NCBI RefSeq assembly: GCF_028453695.1
Contig: NC_135777.1
Span: 17,287,714-17,351,713, forward strand
Reading direction: 5' to 3'
DNA: 64,000 bases
Origin: Augochlora pura
Taxonomy: Eukaryota; Arthropoda; Insecta; Hymenoptera; Halictidae
Shown here: positions 40,801-52,800 of the stretch, piece by piece
How the letters are laid out: every line of letters starts with the position of its first letter
How positions within the stretch are numbered: the stretch's first letter is position 1
The notes under the pieces: generated by a model
Told to the model about the DNA's origin: nothing
What the model saw: the letters and a program-made list of their open reading frames with translations, nothing else
Database searches by the model: none
Translations under genes and position numbers: made by a program

Positions 40801-43800
40801 TAAACTATACTAAATTAACATTCATACAAAGTTGTATCGACTCTTACCGGTGATCGAACTGAACCTCTTCATTTTGTTTCTCAACAAATTCTGCTCGCAC
40901 TTTGCGCGCGAAAACGCGAATTATTTGAACGATGAATGATTTACGTGAATGTTACAGATTAATGAACAAAACAGCACTGTTCATGGAATAGTATTATCGC
41001 AATGATCGTAACATTTTATAATATTCATATATATATATATCAAATATCTTTCTACTTCCTTCTCTAATAAGTTTCAAAAGCTCTAGAAGTATTGAAAGTT
41101 ACAATATGAACACTATGTTTATTGCTAAATCATGGAAAAAGAATTACTACGTAGTCATCATTTATTTAACAAGTACAGACCTGATAATATAAAATTGATT
41201 ATAGTAACTATTCCTTTTAATTCTTCTGCACCCTTGAACCCTATTAAAAATTAATTTCTCTCCAGTGCAACAAAAACTAGTAAATAAAATTTTTAATAAT
41301 TTTACCGATAGAACGGAATATTTAACATAATGCCAGATGTATTGCAATAATGCAAAAGTTGAATGGAGCCTACTAAAAAATTACATAATTTCTCAATTTC
41401 CGATTTGCATAGAATTCTATAAATCACCGACACGTCGTGTTACCGCGAGCTCTCAACGCGCAGAGATATCCCCGCGTCACGCCTGCCCGGCCTTCGGGCT
41501 GTTAAGAGACGTCCAATATGGCGGGCCATTTAATCAAAGTTTCGCTTTTAGCGGATACCGTGCGCAAAACCATCGCGTTACAAGCTTTGTTAATACAGAA
41601 CGCCGAGGGACAAAAACAGATCCGACCGACATTTTCGAGTCCGGCTGTCCCGAACGCGAGCGCGGCCGCCGGACCGCGTATACGGGAGACACCGTCCCAT
41701 GGCCAACCATAATTTTCACCGGGTCAAGAAAAGTTCGCTCGTTTCGCTCGATTAATTTTCATTCGTCGCGCGTGCCCGTTAAACTCGCTGAAATATGTGC
41801 AACGCGTGTTTCCCACCGGTCAGCCAACCGAACTATCAAAGACTTTCCAATTAACTCCGCTGACATTAACGCGCCCCGTCGCCGCGGCCCGAACAATATG
41901 AATCGCCGCGCGGTATTAAAGCGTCGTTCGAGGTCAGACCTCGGAGCTCATCGTTCACGTGACGCGGCCCGATGTCGCGCCGGTTTTAATAAAGCGGCGC
42001 GTATCACACGGTTTTACTCGCGAACGATTGTTATATTCGCTTCGAATTAATGTCCGGCCGATCCAGCGATCGGGGGAAATTATTTTCGGATGGTGGATCA
42101 GGCTCGGCATTAACCCCTTGCGCTAGAGTAACGAGTCAGACTCGTGATACAGATTTCGTGCAGGATCTAATAAATATTTTTTTTTTTTTTTTTTCTTAGA
42201 GGTCTTGCGTCGCATCAGCTGCAAGGCTATTAGCGACCTTCATGTTAATATTATTAATTTCCATTATATCGAAATAAAAAGAAATAAATTCTTTTGTTAT
42301 CGAAGTCTAGAAACGAAAGTGCATAAAAATAATAAAAGAAACAAAAATTCTCTGGTCCTATTATCAAAGATATTTAGGATAAATAAATGCTGATCAACGC
42401 AGCGCGAAAGGAATCATAGTGCAAGGGGTTAAGGATAATCGTGTCTCTTTCTTGTATTAGCAATTGTATAAGTTCTTCTTTTTCATAATTATATCCAATT
42501 TGTTCGAAGCGAATTCTTCATCTTTTTGTAAATCACTTTTAGCTTTTTACAATTAAGTTGAGATTATTATATGAAGATTTACCTTCTTTTTAAATGAAAT
42601 TGTCCTTTTCAGAATCAAATCACTTTTTTATAAATAAATTTGCCTCAAATTAAATTGCTGCATTGGGAATCAAGTTGTTCTACTTTGCTTTCTTTTAAAT
42701 TAATGTACTGGAAGCGCAATTCAATTAGAAGTATTTAATTTTGAATATATCTTTATTTGTTGTAATAATTCTCGTACCACGATTATTTTATTTTATACGA
42801 TTAGTGCAATTTAGTAGTAACTACAACTGAAAGATGAGCGACATCAACGAAGCCAAGAGATACTATCTCATAGATCTGAATTTTCGAAGAAACTTCAAAT
42901 TAGGTCGTCGCCGGTAAAAATAGTGAGGTCAGCCTCGTTCGACTAAAAGGTCACCCACTGGAGGCCTACATTGTTGAAAATTACCTACACTTCCTTCCAT
43001 TCCCGTGGTTCAAGTTCTACAGTCAAAAAATTTGCGTAAAATGTTCCAAATCATACATTTATATTTCAAATTATACATTTACATTTCAATTTCGAAACAC
43101 CCATAAAATAAATTCGATATGCAAGAGGCTTTAAAAAAGTGGCGAATATTACTTGTAAAAGGATAAACATATGAAGCGAAATATTATTTGCAAAGAATTT
43201 TTACATAGAATTTAATTTGCAAAAAGTTGAATATGACTTTCAAAAGGACGAATTTGATTTCAAGAAGCTAAATATATAAAAGAATGAACTTTTAGTGCTC
43301 ATAAAAATTAACATTTTGAACCGTGGTCCTGCCCCAAAAGTATGAAAACAGCTTGCACAATTTTTAATAATCGTTTTCACATAATATGCTTGTTTAAAAT
43401 TATTATATAGTCTCGAAGCAGTGGAATATTAGTTAATTTAAATTGCCAACCTCAAGTACAGACTATAGTTACATTTGGCACAATGATGGTGAATATTATT
43501 TGCAAAAGAATAAACATTTGAAGCTAAATACGATTTACAAAGAATTTTTACAAGAATTTAATTTCCAAAGAGTTAAATATGACTTTCAAAAGGACGAATT
43601 TGATTTCAAAATCTAAATATATAAAAGAATGAACTTTTAGTGCTTATAAAAATTAACATTTTGAACCGTGGTCCAGCCCCATAAGTATGAAAGCTAACAG
43701 AATTCTTAATAACTCGCAAAGGTGTAGTCTGCCGATCGATCTTTCGTGTTTCGCGATTCTCGGTCGGAGGAACGCGTCGTGAAACGAAACATACGGAGTA

Positions 43801-46800
43801 CCGAGAGGGAAGAAAACGTATCCGCGCGATGCACGCGACCGAAAGAGAGGCTAGAAAGGGTTGCAAGGAGTCTGAGGGGGTGTGCCGGGTGTTTTTGTCG
43901 GAAATTGCGGCTTATTCTCACGCGAGGCGGAAAGATGATTCGATCGCGCACGGTTGCTTCTCGCCGGTGTAGCTTCACCGACAGGCGGACCACGTCTGAT
44001 TTGCGACTTCGCGTCGGCAGACAATGGGCTCCGAGGATTATGCTCTGCGCGTGAATTCGGTTTGCATAATGCCGGGAACGGCGGAACCGGAGGCTGCTTA
44101 TGGAAATTCGAATTCTAAACAGCAATTTGCGTGTTTTAATATTTAACCGGGCTCTCGTCGCAGCGCGATAATCCGAACGATATTTCTCGCGATTAACGAC
44201 CAATCGAAAGCGATTGCCATAGTCGCGATCACTTAGTCGAATATAATTTCGAACCGATCGTGTGGATCTCTTTCATCAGTAAATTGCGAATTTTATGCGT
44301 TTATAACAACATTTTTGGAATTTGGGAATGCTGCATTTTTCAACTTATTAATAAAATTGGAAAACGAAATAAATATCTTGTAATTAGTGCAGGTAATTTT
44401 TAATTTGCATAATAGTTCGTAGTCTATTCGTAAGTTAATAATTTGGTTCTTTTTTCATACTTTACAAAAATTAAAGTAAAATTTCGTTCGTTAACTGAAA
44501 TATTATTCAATGTGAAAAGAAAAGTTGTTATTGCACTTTGTAAATTAGTACGTGCATTTCAGAGATATACGTAATAAATGCATAAAATTTTACTCTAAAC
44601 TGCAGCAGAGATATGCAATCTCGATTTTTCTTACGGAGCTCTGTTCCTGAGATAATCGACTTCGCGCGGCGCTAGTATGTTTAAGTAGAAACAGTCAGCC
44701 GTGGTCAGACGCGGCGCCATTTTCTGTTAGCCTTTCACAATCACGTAAAACAAGTTTGTTCCTTTCCTATTCTTCCATGGTTCTAAAATAGAATAATTTA
44801 TCGAATTTACAATGATATAATGATTAAATTTGCACTGTTGCTACAGCTATAGACAATTTCCATTAACAATAGAAGAGATACCAAATAGAAATGAATAATC
44901 TCCGAAATAACATTTACGTTGAATTAGAAGAAACAAGACATTTAAAATATAATTTTAAAAAAGTTTATACAACTTTAATATTCGTAATATCCTTTTAATA
45001 AAATTCTTGAAAACCATCATCTACCTGTAATTAATCGAATTCCGCAGCAATTGTGTAATTAGCGTCGCGCAAACGTTCGGTTATCTCGGCGACAACTCCG
45101 TCGATAGGAAAAAAAATGTACTATTATTCCGATGGAGCTATTCAATCAAATTTCCCCGGAATTTCCATTATTAACTTCCGCGCGGGTATTCGGAATATTC
45201 GGAGTCACCTGTTCGGCCCGCGCAACAGTCAGGGGAACATTACGCCGTGGTATATAGTCGATTATCCAGAGGCCAAGAGCTAATTGGGAACCGCGTTTTC
45301 ACATCCGCTCGACAGATCCCGTCACACGTGATGGACAATGAAGAACTACGTGCTTTTCCCTCTCGGCCGCGCCGCGCGCGTATTTTAGGTCCACGAAGGC
45401 ACCGCGAACTCGCAGGACACGTACCGCTCGTATGACGGATCGCCCGACGGAGTATAGACCACCGCCTATTATAGATGGGAAATACGAACGAAGGTGTCCG
45501 TCAATCGTTCATCTGCGCGATATACGATCGCTACGGCGACGATATCGGTGTTCAGGATTACGCGAAGACGCGCGATACGAACGGCCTTCGAACGAAACCC
45601 GGACGTCGCGAATATAATTGCTGCTCTCGATTGTTTAATTCATAATTTTTAAATTTACCATAACATTACGTAAATCAACCATATTCTTATATGTCGCTTT
45701 ACGTACGACTTAGATCAGTTTTGAGATAGACTAAAATTAGGTGAGTTAGAATCATAGTGGCGTAACACACATTTTTCTCATTGGATTATTAGCGTTCACT
45801 GACATGTGTACTGTTTACTGGGAGAATTTATTTTTAAGATAATTTCAAGCCAAGTTAATATACAGTGGGCTTATGTAATTTATTTCGCTTGTCTCTTTAA
45901 CATTTTTAATATTTATATACGTATTTTAACATTTTTAATATTCACGTACGTATTTTAACATTTTTAATATTTATGTACGCATTACAGTTGAATATATAAG
46001 TCAAAACTTTTCATAGTGACTTACGGCACTATGATTCTAAAGCAATTGTTCTTCGATAGCAATTGCGACAGTCACGAGTGTAATTCAAACAAGAATAATA
46101 AGTAACTAAAAATCATTTGCAACCTGTTCCGTTGCTACCTCTGTTTTATTGCAACAGAGGCAAAAATCTTATAACCAACATTACATAATTCATACATGCG
46201 ACACACCGAACGAGACAATCTCCACGCAGACGTGAAGATATATCATCGCGCTGTAAATAAAAATTATTTATACGTGTCCGTTCGTCAAATATTGTACGAC
46301 GATTCATTTCATACATTCACTTGTTGAAAGTCGGGCAGTAATACAAGCCGAGGTAATATAAAATATTGTTACACGTAAATATTGTTACGCCGCAGATTTC
46401 GATGCATTTCTAACTCACGATTATCAAATCGGTGGATTTTTAATCAAGCATCCGTTTACGAGCTCTCGAAAAAAATCAGGATAACACGACAATGTTTATT
46501 TGTCCGATACAGAACTTCTCACCATAAATGATATTATAAAAATAATAATTTCTTCCGAAAAATGCATCGAAATCCGCGGCACACTTCGACAAACGATAAG
46601 GCAGAGAATGTAATATACTTCACCAACACTTCAGCCTACGTTTATTTAATGTAAACCAGTTTCATAATAAATACAATTATAATTAATCATGCCGTGATCG
46701 CAACTATGTACAAAAACAAAGATCTGTATAAGTAAAACATGAAGAGAAGAAAAAAAAAAGGTTATAACGATTACGTTCGTACTTATCTGAGGAGGGTGGC

Positions 46801-49800
46801 AAAAAGTTCCAATAAAAGACAAGCGTACTGACGACGAAAGCAAATGATATTTTATTGACGTTCTCGTGGCGACAGGATAGCAACTCGACGACAGGCGGCG
46901 CCGCGATTGGGCGCGGGGCCGGGCTTTGAGTATTACGAAAATGAAAAAAAAAAAAAAAAGCGAGAGAAGAGAGAAACGGGGAAAGTATTGCTGCGGGACG
47001 GCCTATGCTCGAAATGAAGAAGGTCGACGACAGTGTTATTATTTGGTTTTTAATTTCTTCCTCGAACGAACGACGAACTATGACGAGGGCGCGGATACAT
47101 GCGCGTCGACGGCGGCAGCGGTGGCCATAGTTACGGGAAACATCATCGATACGAGACGACCGACGGCAACGTTTTAATCGTCGTTGTACTCGAACGGTAT
47201 CGGCGGATCCGCTTCCTTCTCTTCGTCCGGTTTCGGGCCGAAAGCTGAAACATAACCGTGATAATGGTTGCCGGCACGTTGATTACTCTCTTCTGGCGAT
47301 GCCGCGGATGCAGGCGCAGCGTTTATCGATCCCGACAGTGACGGAGGTGTGCACCAGCCGCGTTGCACTCTGCCGCGACAAAGTCGCGCGCGAGCTTGTT
47401 CGGCGACAGCGCCGACGGAATTGTATCTATTTCGATCAACATTGTCGCGGCCGGTTTATCAAACGCGCGGAATTAATGAAACGAAACGATCCTATTCGAC
47501 GAACGGAGAATTTTCTGTACACGGTGTCCGGTTGAAAACGGCGCGCTATTTCTGTCTGTTGACACGGCCGCGTTGTCCGCGCGGCGGGAATATTGTGGAC
47601 AATGAAGAAAGATTGGAACGCGACGAACGCGGTAAAATGCAATTTTCCCATCTCAGGATTTTATTCTTCGCGATAGATAAATCTAGAACCGAGTATATTT
47701 GCGCGGATGAATGCACGATTCGATGGTATTGCGCGCGAAAGAATAACGCGAGCGTTAATTGTTCAGGCTATCCTGAGAATGTAATTTGCAATTTTGACGA
47801 TTTCATTGTAATTTCTTACACCCGAATTCGCTTCAAATCTGTCGCGAGCGAATTTATATTTAATTCTTCGGTCCCGATTTTGATCGCCGAATTTGGTAAA
47901 AATGTCTTTTGCTAATTTATCATAGTTCCACGGAGAGAATCGAATATTGCGTCGGAGCATAGAAATATTTCTAAGAGCTAGCTAAGCTTAATTAGAGGAC
48001 CGAAGTTCTGATGTATTAGATATTGACGTTCGGAACACTGAGAAAATATAGACACCGTCACGAAGATACGCCGAAGCATTTTCGACCCTACTTTTCCCGA
48101 AATTAGCGTAGCACCGCCAATATTTGCGCAAACATCCGCAGCCTGATTATTGGCTAAATACGCGCGGCTCGATAGTTCACGTCGCGGAGTTTTAAGCAAG
48201 ATCAATGTTGGACCACTTACCGGCAACTGGCTCCACAAGTTCCTCTTCGGTATCAGGCTGTATATGGTTAACCATGACGATACCTCCTATCTGGAGGTCC
48301 TTTACAGGAGCATAATGGCTGCCATCCACCAGGTGGATCACCTTCAGTTGTTGCCGTAAAACTCGAGCCGGGTTCTGAAGTATCTCGAAGTTCGGCTCGA
48401 CCTCCTTCTTCTTCTCCTCGATCTTCTCGCCTTTCTCGCTTTTCTCCGTCTTCTCCGTCTTCTCCGCCTTCTCCGTCTTCTCCGACTTCTCGGTCTCCTC
48501 CTTGCCCTTCTTCTCGACTTTCTCCTTCGTCTCCTTCGCCTCCTTCTCCTTTTTCTTCTCGTCGGCCTCCTTCGGCGCCGTCGCGTCCTTCATCTCCACG
48601 GCGGTGTCTTTTGTCTCTGGCGGATCCTGTTATTACAGAGACACGGCGACACGATATATTACACGAGCACGGCGTTACTCGGGATATTTAATAAAAATAT
48701 ATCTACGCTGAGCGGGAGCGAGATAACTAGGTTATTGAAATACGTTATTGATCACGCGTGCACAAAATTACCACTTAGTCGCATCGTAATGTATGGAACT
48801 GTATTTTTATAAATCGATGTATCAAATTATCTATTCACGCGTTAGAGATTCTAACGGGATTTTACTGAATGTAATAAGAACAGAAATAAACGTTCGTTAT
48901 CCAGGAATTCTAATAAAACCGTGTTTTAGATATCAAATATATTCAGTTTCAAGATTAATGTTTCTTAGATGAAATCTTGATTTCACTCTACATCGAAGTA
49001 AAGATCGATCTTTACGTCTTACAAGTCTCGACAAGGTTTCGTTCGGTATAATAGCGTACAAGTTAATTGATATTTTACAGAGTCCGACAGGAATCTAGAT
49101 ATGTTAATACGGAAATTAATTTCTACCTTTTAAATTTTGATAAAGTTTTGCTCAGTATATCAATATGAATGTTAAATATAAATGTTAATTTTTAGACTTT
49201 TCTGAAGACTTTTATTTGTGATAACATGACAGAGGATGCAATCAAAGTGTTGTAAAAGATGAGGTGCTAGAGAAGATAAGGCTGGTAAGGATATGAAGCT
49301 AGAAAAGAGATAAGTAGTAGAAAGGATATATTGCTAGAAATGGCATAGTAATAGAAAGGGTTAAATGAAATGTTAGAAAGGACATAGTGTTCAAAAGGAC
49401 ATAACGTTAGAATGGATATAGTGTTAGGGGCATAATGTTAGAAGTATGTTTTAACATAATGTTAAAAAGGATATAGTACTAGGAAGAATATATAATGTAT
49501 TCTAATATTATTATAACATATTTTATTGTAATATTAGAAAGGAAATAATGCTAAAAAGAGCACAATGCTAGAAAGGAAATAGTTCTACGAAGAACATAAC
49601 GCTAGAAAGGAAATAATGCTGGAAAAGACGCGGGACTGACAACAACATAAGAAAAGACATATAGCTAGGCAAGATATAGTGCTGAAAAAGACACCACGCT
49701 GGTACTCACCACGTCCATCTTCTCATGCGAATCCCGAGCTTTCCTCTCAGACTCGCGCTTCTTGGTCCTAGCGGCAACGCTGAGGACCGCGGTGGTGACT

Positions 49801-52800
49801 TTCTCCCTTTCCTCGCGTTTCTTCTCTTCCAAGGGCGCGGGATAAGCGTAAACGCTTGGCCTGGCATTCGAGCGGATATCCAGCTTCGGCATTTTCAGCT
49901 GCGCGTTTAGAGCGATCAAACAAGTCGGTGTGAACGCGAGGGCCAAACAGTGGGCCAACGGGAACCAGTACCAGTACTGGGTGAACACCAGAGCACCGAC
50001 CACCGCCAACATGTTCGTGTGGCCTGTCCTCGACTGCAGGGACACCGTCACGTTACGACCGCCTGAAACAATTGTTATTACATAGAATTTTAGTTCGCTA
50101 ATTTTTAAGTGTATCGTATACAGTTGATACCGTTCGTAATAACAACTGAAATGAACGCTCAGTTATTCGAACATTATGTGTAGTAAATAATGAAATATAT
50201 AATAAAAATACATTGTTGTTAACTTATTAAGATCGTTAATAGAAGAAATACAGTTTTATCGACTCTCTGCTTTTTAAATTGATTCGAACAAGTTTTATTT
50301 TATTTCTCACGGAAACGAAAAATGGTCGACACTTGTTATGGGGAATAGGAGTCTCCTAGGGATCTCTATCCTTCTAGATATCAGTAATTATATCTTACAA
50401 TTCTATCAATTAACCACTTAGCTGCGTATTTACATTTAGAGAATAAATGTTATTACGCGTTTTATCAATCATACCGAGTGTAGTTTTCTTGATAATTGTT
50501 CTCGAATTATCCTAAAGCGTGCAAAATTTACGAATATGTTACTATCAGCAGTTTGGCGTAAATCGTAGAAGAAATATTTTTATTATAAGATGTAAAATTG
50601 CCATAACCTTATGACGTGTATACACGTCGTACGCGGTTAACAGGTTAATATTTCACGTCAATTGTTCAAATGTTATCTCAAATTTATCATATCCATTATC
50701 ATACCATTTATCATATAAGAACCGCGATCGATCGACAACGAATTATGAAAAAAGATTACGGCTCACCGGCGTCGATGATGCCTTGCGCGAGAATGGCGCC
50801 GAACTTCGCCATGACGTCCTCGTGCTTGTCGACGATGACCTTGGCGTAGAGCGCGCGGAAGTCTTTGACACGCGGACAGGTGGCCTCGGTCTGCTGGATC
50901 AGGATCATCGCGGAGGCGATCAGGGCCCCTTGGCGGACGAAGTTCACCGGATCGTTGGTCATCGGGTCCAGCAGGGCTATAGCCTCCTTCAATCCGGTTC
51001 CGGCGCACGCGATCCCCAAAGCCATCGCCGCTCCGTATCTCACGTGGGGATTATAGCTCTCCGCCAGCAGGGACACCACGCTCGGGCATTGTTCCGGCGT
51101 TCTGCAACAGAAATACGACGCCGACTGTGAATACGCTGGGCGGTTTCGGGGTGGGCCACCGCCGCTGCCGCGCCGAAATATACATGTATACACAGGGTGT
51201 CCCAAATTTTATTCTTCGAACTTTGTCACTGTATTCTATGGCACAAAGTAAGAAAGAAATGTTATGTAAACATAGGTCATATAGAACTTTACGTGCTATT
51301 ACTGGCAAGAATTCATTTAACCCTCGGAGTACTGCAGCATGGAGTCCTGTGCCGGAGTCATTTCTGACTCACACCGATACTTCACTAATACACATGAATG
51401 TTTACTCGAGCGCCTCGGTAATATGGCTCCGCCAGTGTCGACCGTTCGAGCTCTTGGCTTTGACTGATTGTATATTGTTAGGATATATTTAAGGTGAGGC
51501 CGGTGTAAACATTGGCGGCCTCTCTGCTACTAACACAGACAACTTCGGGACTGTATACGTTACAACGAGTCACGAATGACTCCGGCATAGGAAACGGAGG
51601 GTTAAATGTATAGCGGCCTCAGTTAGTAAACATAGCTTACATAAACACTGAAAAACACAATATCGTTGATCTAAGTAGCAGCAATTTGATTGGTATCCCT
51701 CTTTTGAATTTTTGTTATAACTTCTTAACAAAGCTCTATATGACCTATGTTTACATTACATTTTTTTCTTACTTCGTGTCGTAGAATATACTGACAAGGT
51801 TTGAACATTAAAATTTGGCACACCCTGTACATGAATATATGTATATACGCCGGCGCACAAATTTCTGGATATTATTGGCCTATGAAATTACTGATTGCGG
51901 GCGCCGCGAAAGTCCTTTGTTCGGAGAGGGGACGCGACACAATTATCAACGCTGGATCGTGTTCCCCACGGTTGACAAATGCTGCGGTAAACCGCTGATA
52001 ATGCGAAACGGGAAAGAAGCGCGGCCCGGCCGGCGAATCCGCGGACGTTGCGACGCGATCGCGTTGGACCTCGTCGCGCGATTCGACGGAAACCACCCGA
52101 AGTGAAATACGAAATCGCCTTCGTTCAAATGAACTTCGATAATTATGTGAACGTTAATGGTCCTCCGTTGGGAAAATTAAAGTTGTGGAACATTATATAA
52201 TAGAATTATACTTATCTAATGACTAGAATAATGTGAATTGTTTAATATGAAAGCGGCCTAATTTTACAATTTCGTATCGTTTAAATATTTTATTATCACT
52301 TAATTATTATATCATTCAGAAATTGAAAGCAATTTTTCGTTTTAAATACCGATGGGTAATTACTATAACAATAATAAGCACATGAATCATTGCAAGAACA
52401 AGAGTATATCTCTTGTCAAAATATCTACGCGTATGAAATAAAATAAAATATACAGGCAATATAATATACGCATTTTCAAAATTCTTTTCCTTTAAGAATA
52501 TACAAACTGATGAAATTGAATCTGCGCAGAATATTTGTTCACAATTTGACGTAGAATAAATCACAGCTCCATTTCGAATATAATGCTCGTAATATGTTAA
52601 AAATCAAGAAATAAATACATAATAAATACGTGAAAGTAATTTTAAGGGTTGTAGTCCATTTAGTTCAACGTTTACCTGAAATTGTATCGACAGTACTTGA
52701 GAGAAGTAAATGCTGGAGTACGCGAAACGTTTTTCAGTAATCGTAGTAATCTCTTTCACAACTCTAGCAGCATCCCCTTTACGGAAAGTAGAGGCAAGAA

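Larger units (their letters stand above)
34875..46850. other. 5-HT2 intron, 5' part; no exon recognised
   Basis: First 12 kb of the 19.4 kb intron. It holds TTAA elements, a pair of dispersed repeats, a GC-box-like array and an unexplained coding-like stretch near 39-40.2 kb, all listed separately. Frames in the CpG-rich blocks at 41.4-42.05 and 43.7-44.2 kb look like chance openings. Confidence 0.6.

Noticed and set aside
41337..42050. Longest open frame in the window (237 codons, + strand)
   Set aside because: Lies in a CpG-rich block where stop codons are scarce. Arg/Ser/Thr-rich with no domain, and other frames are open on both strands over the same DNA. No splice or conservation support.
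43706..44203. 165-codon minus-strand frame
   Set aside because: Arg/Ser-rich, CpG-driven, with overlapping frames on the other strand.
47349..47915. 188-codon + strand frame opposite the last Rpn2 intron
   Set aside because: Chance opening in a CpG-rich intron; no recognisable family and no start context.
48192..48220. Read-through of Rpn2 past VEPVAG
   Set aside because: A gtaagt donor at 48220-48215, and the conserved FGPK continuation in the next exon, show it is intronic.
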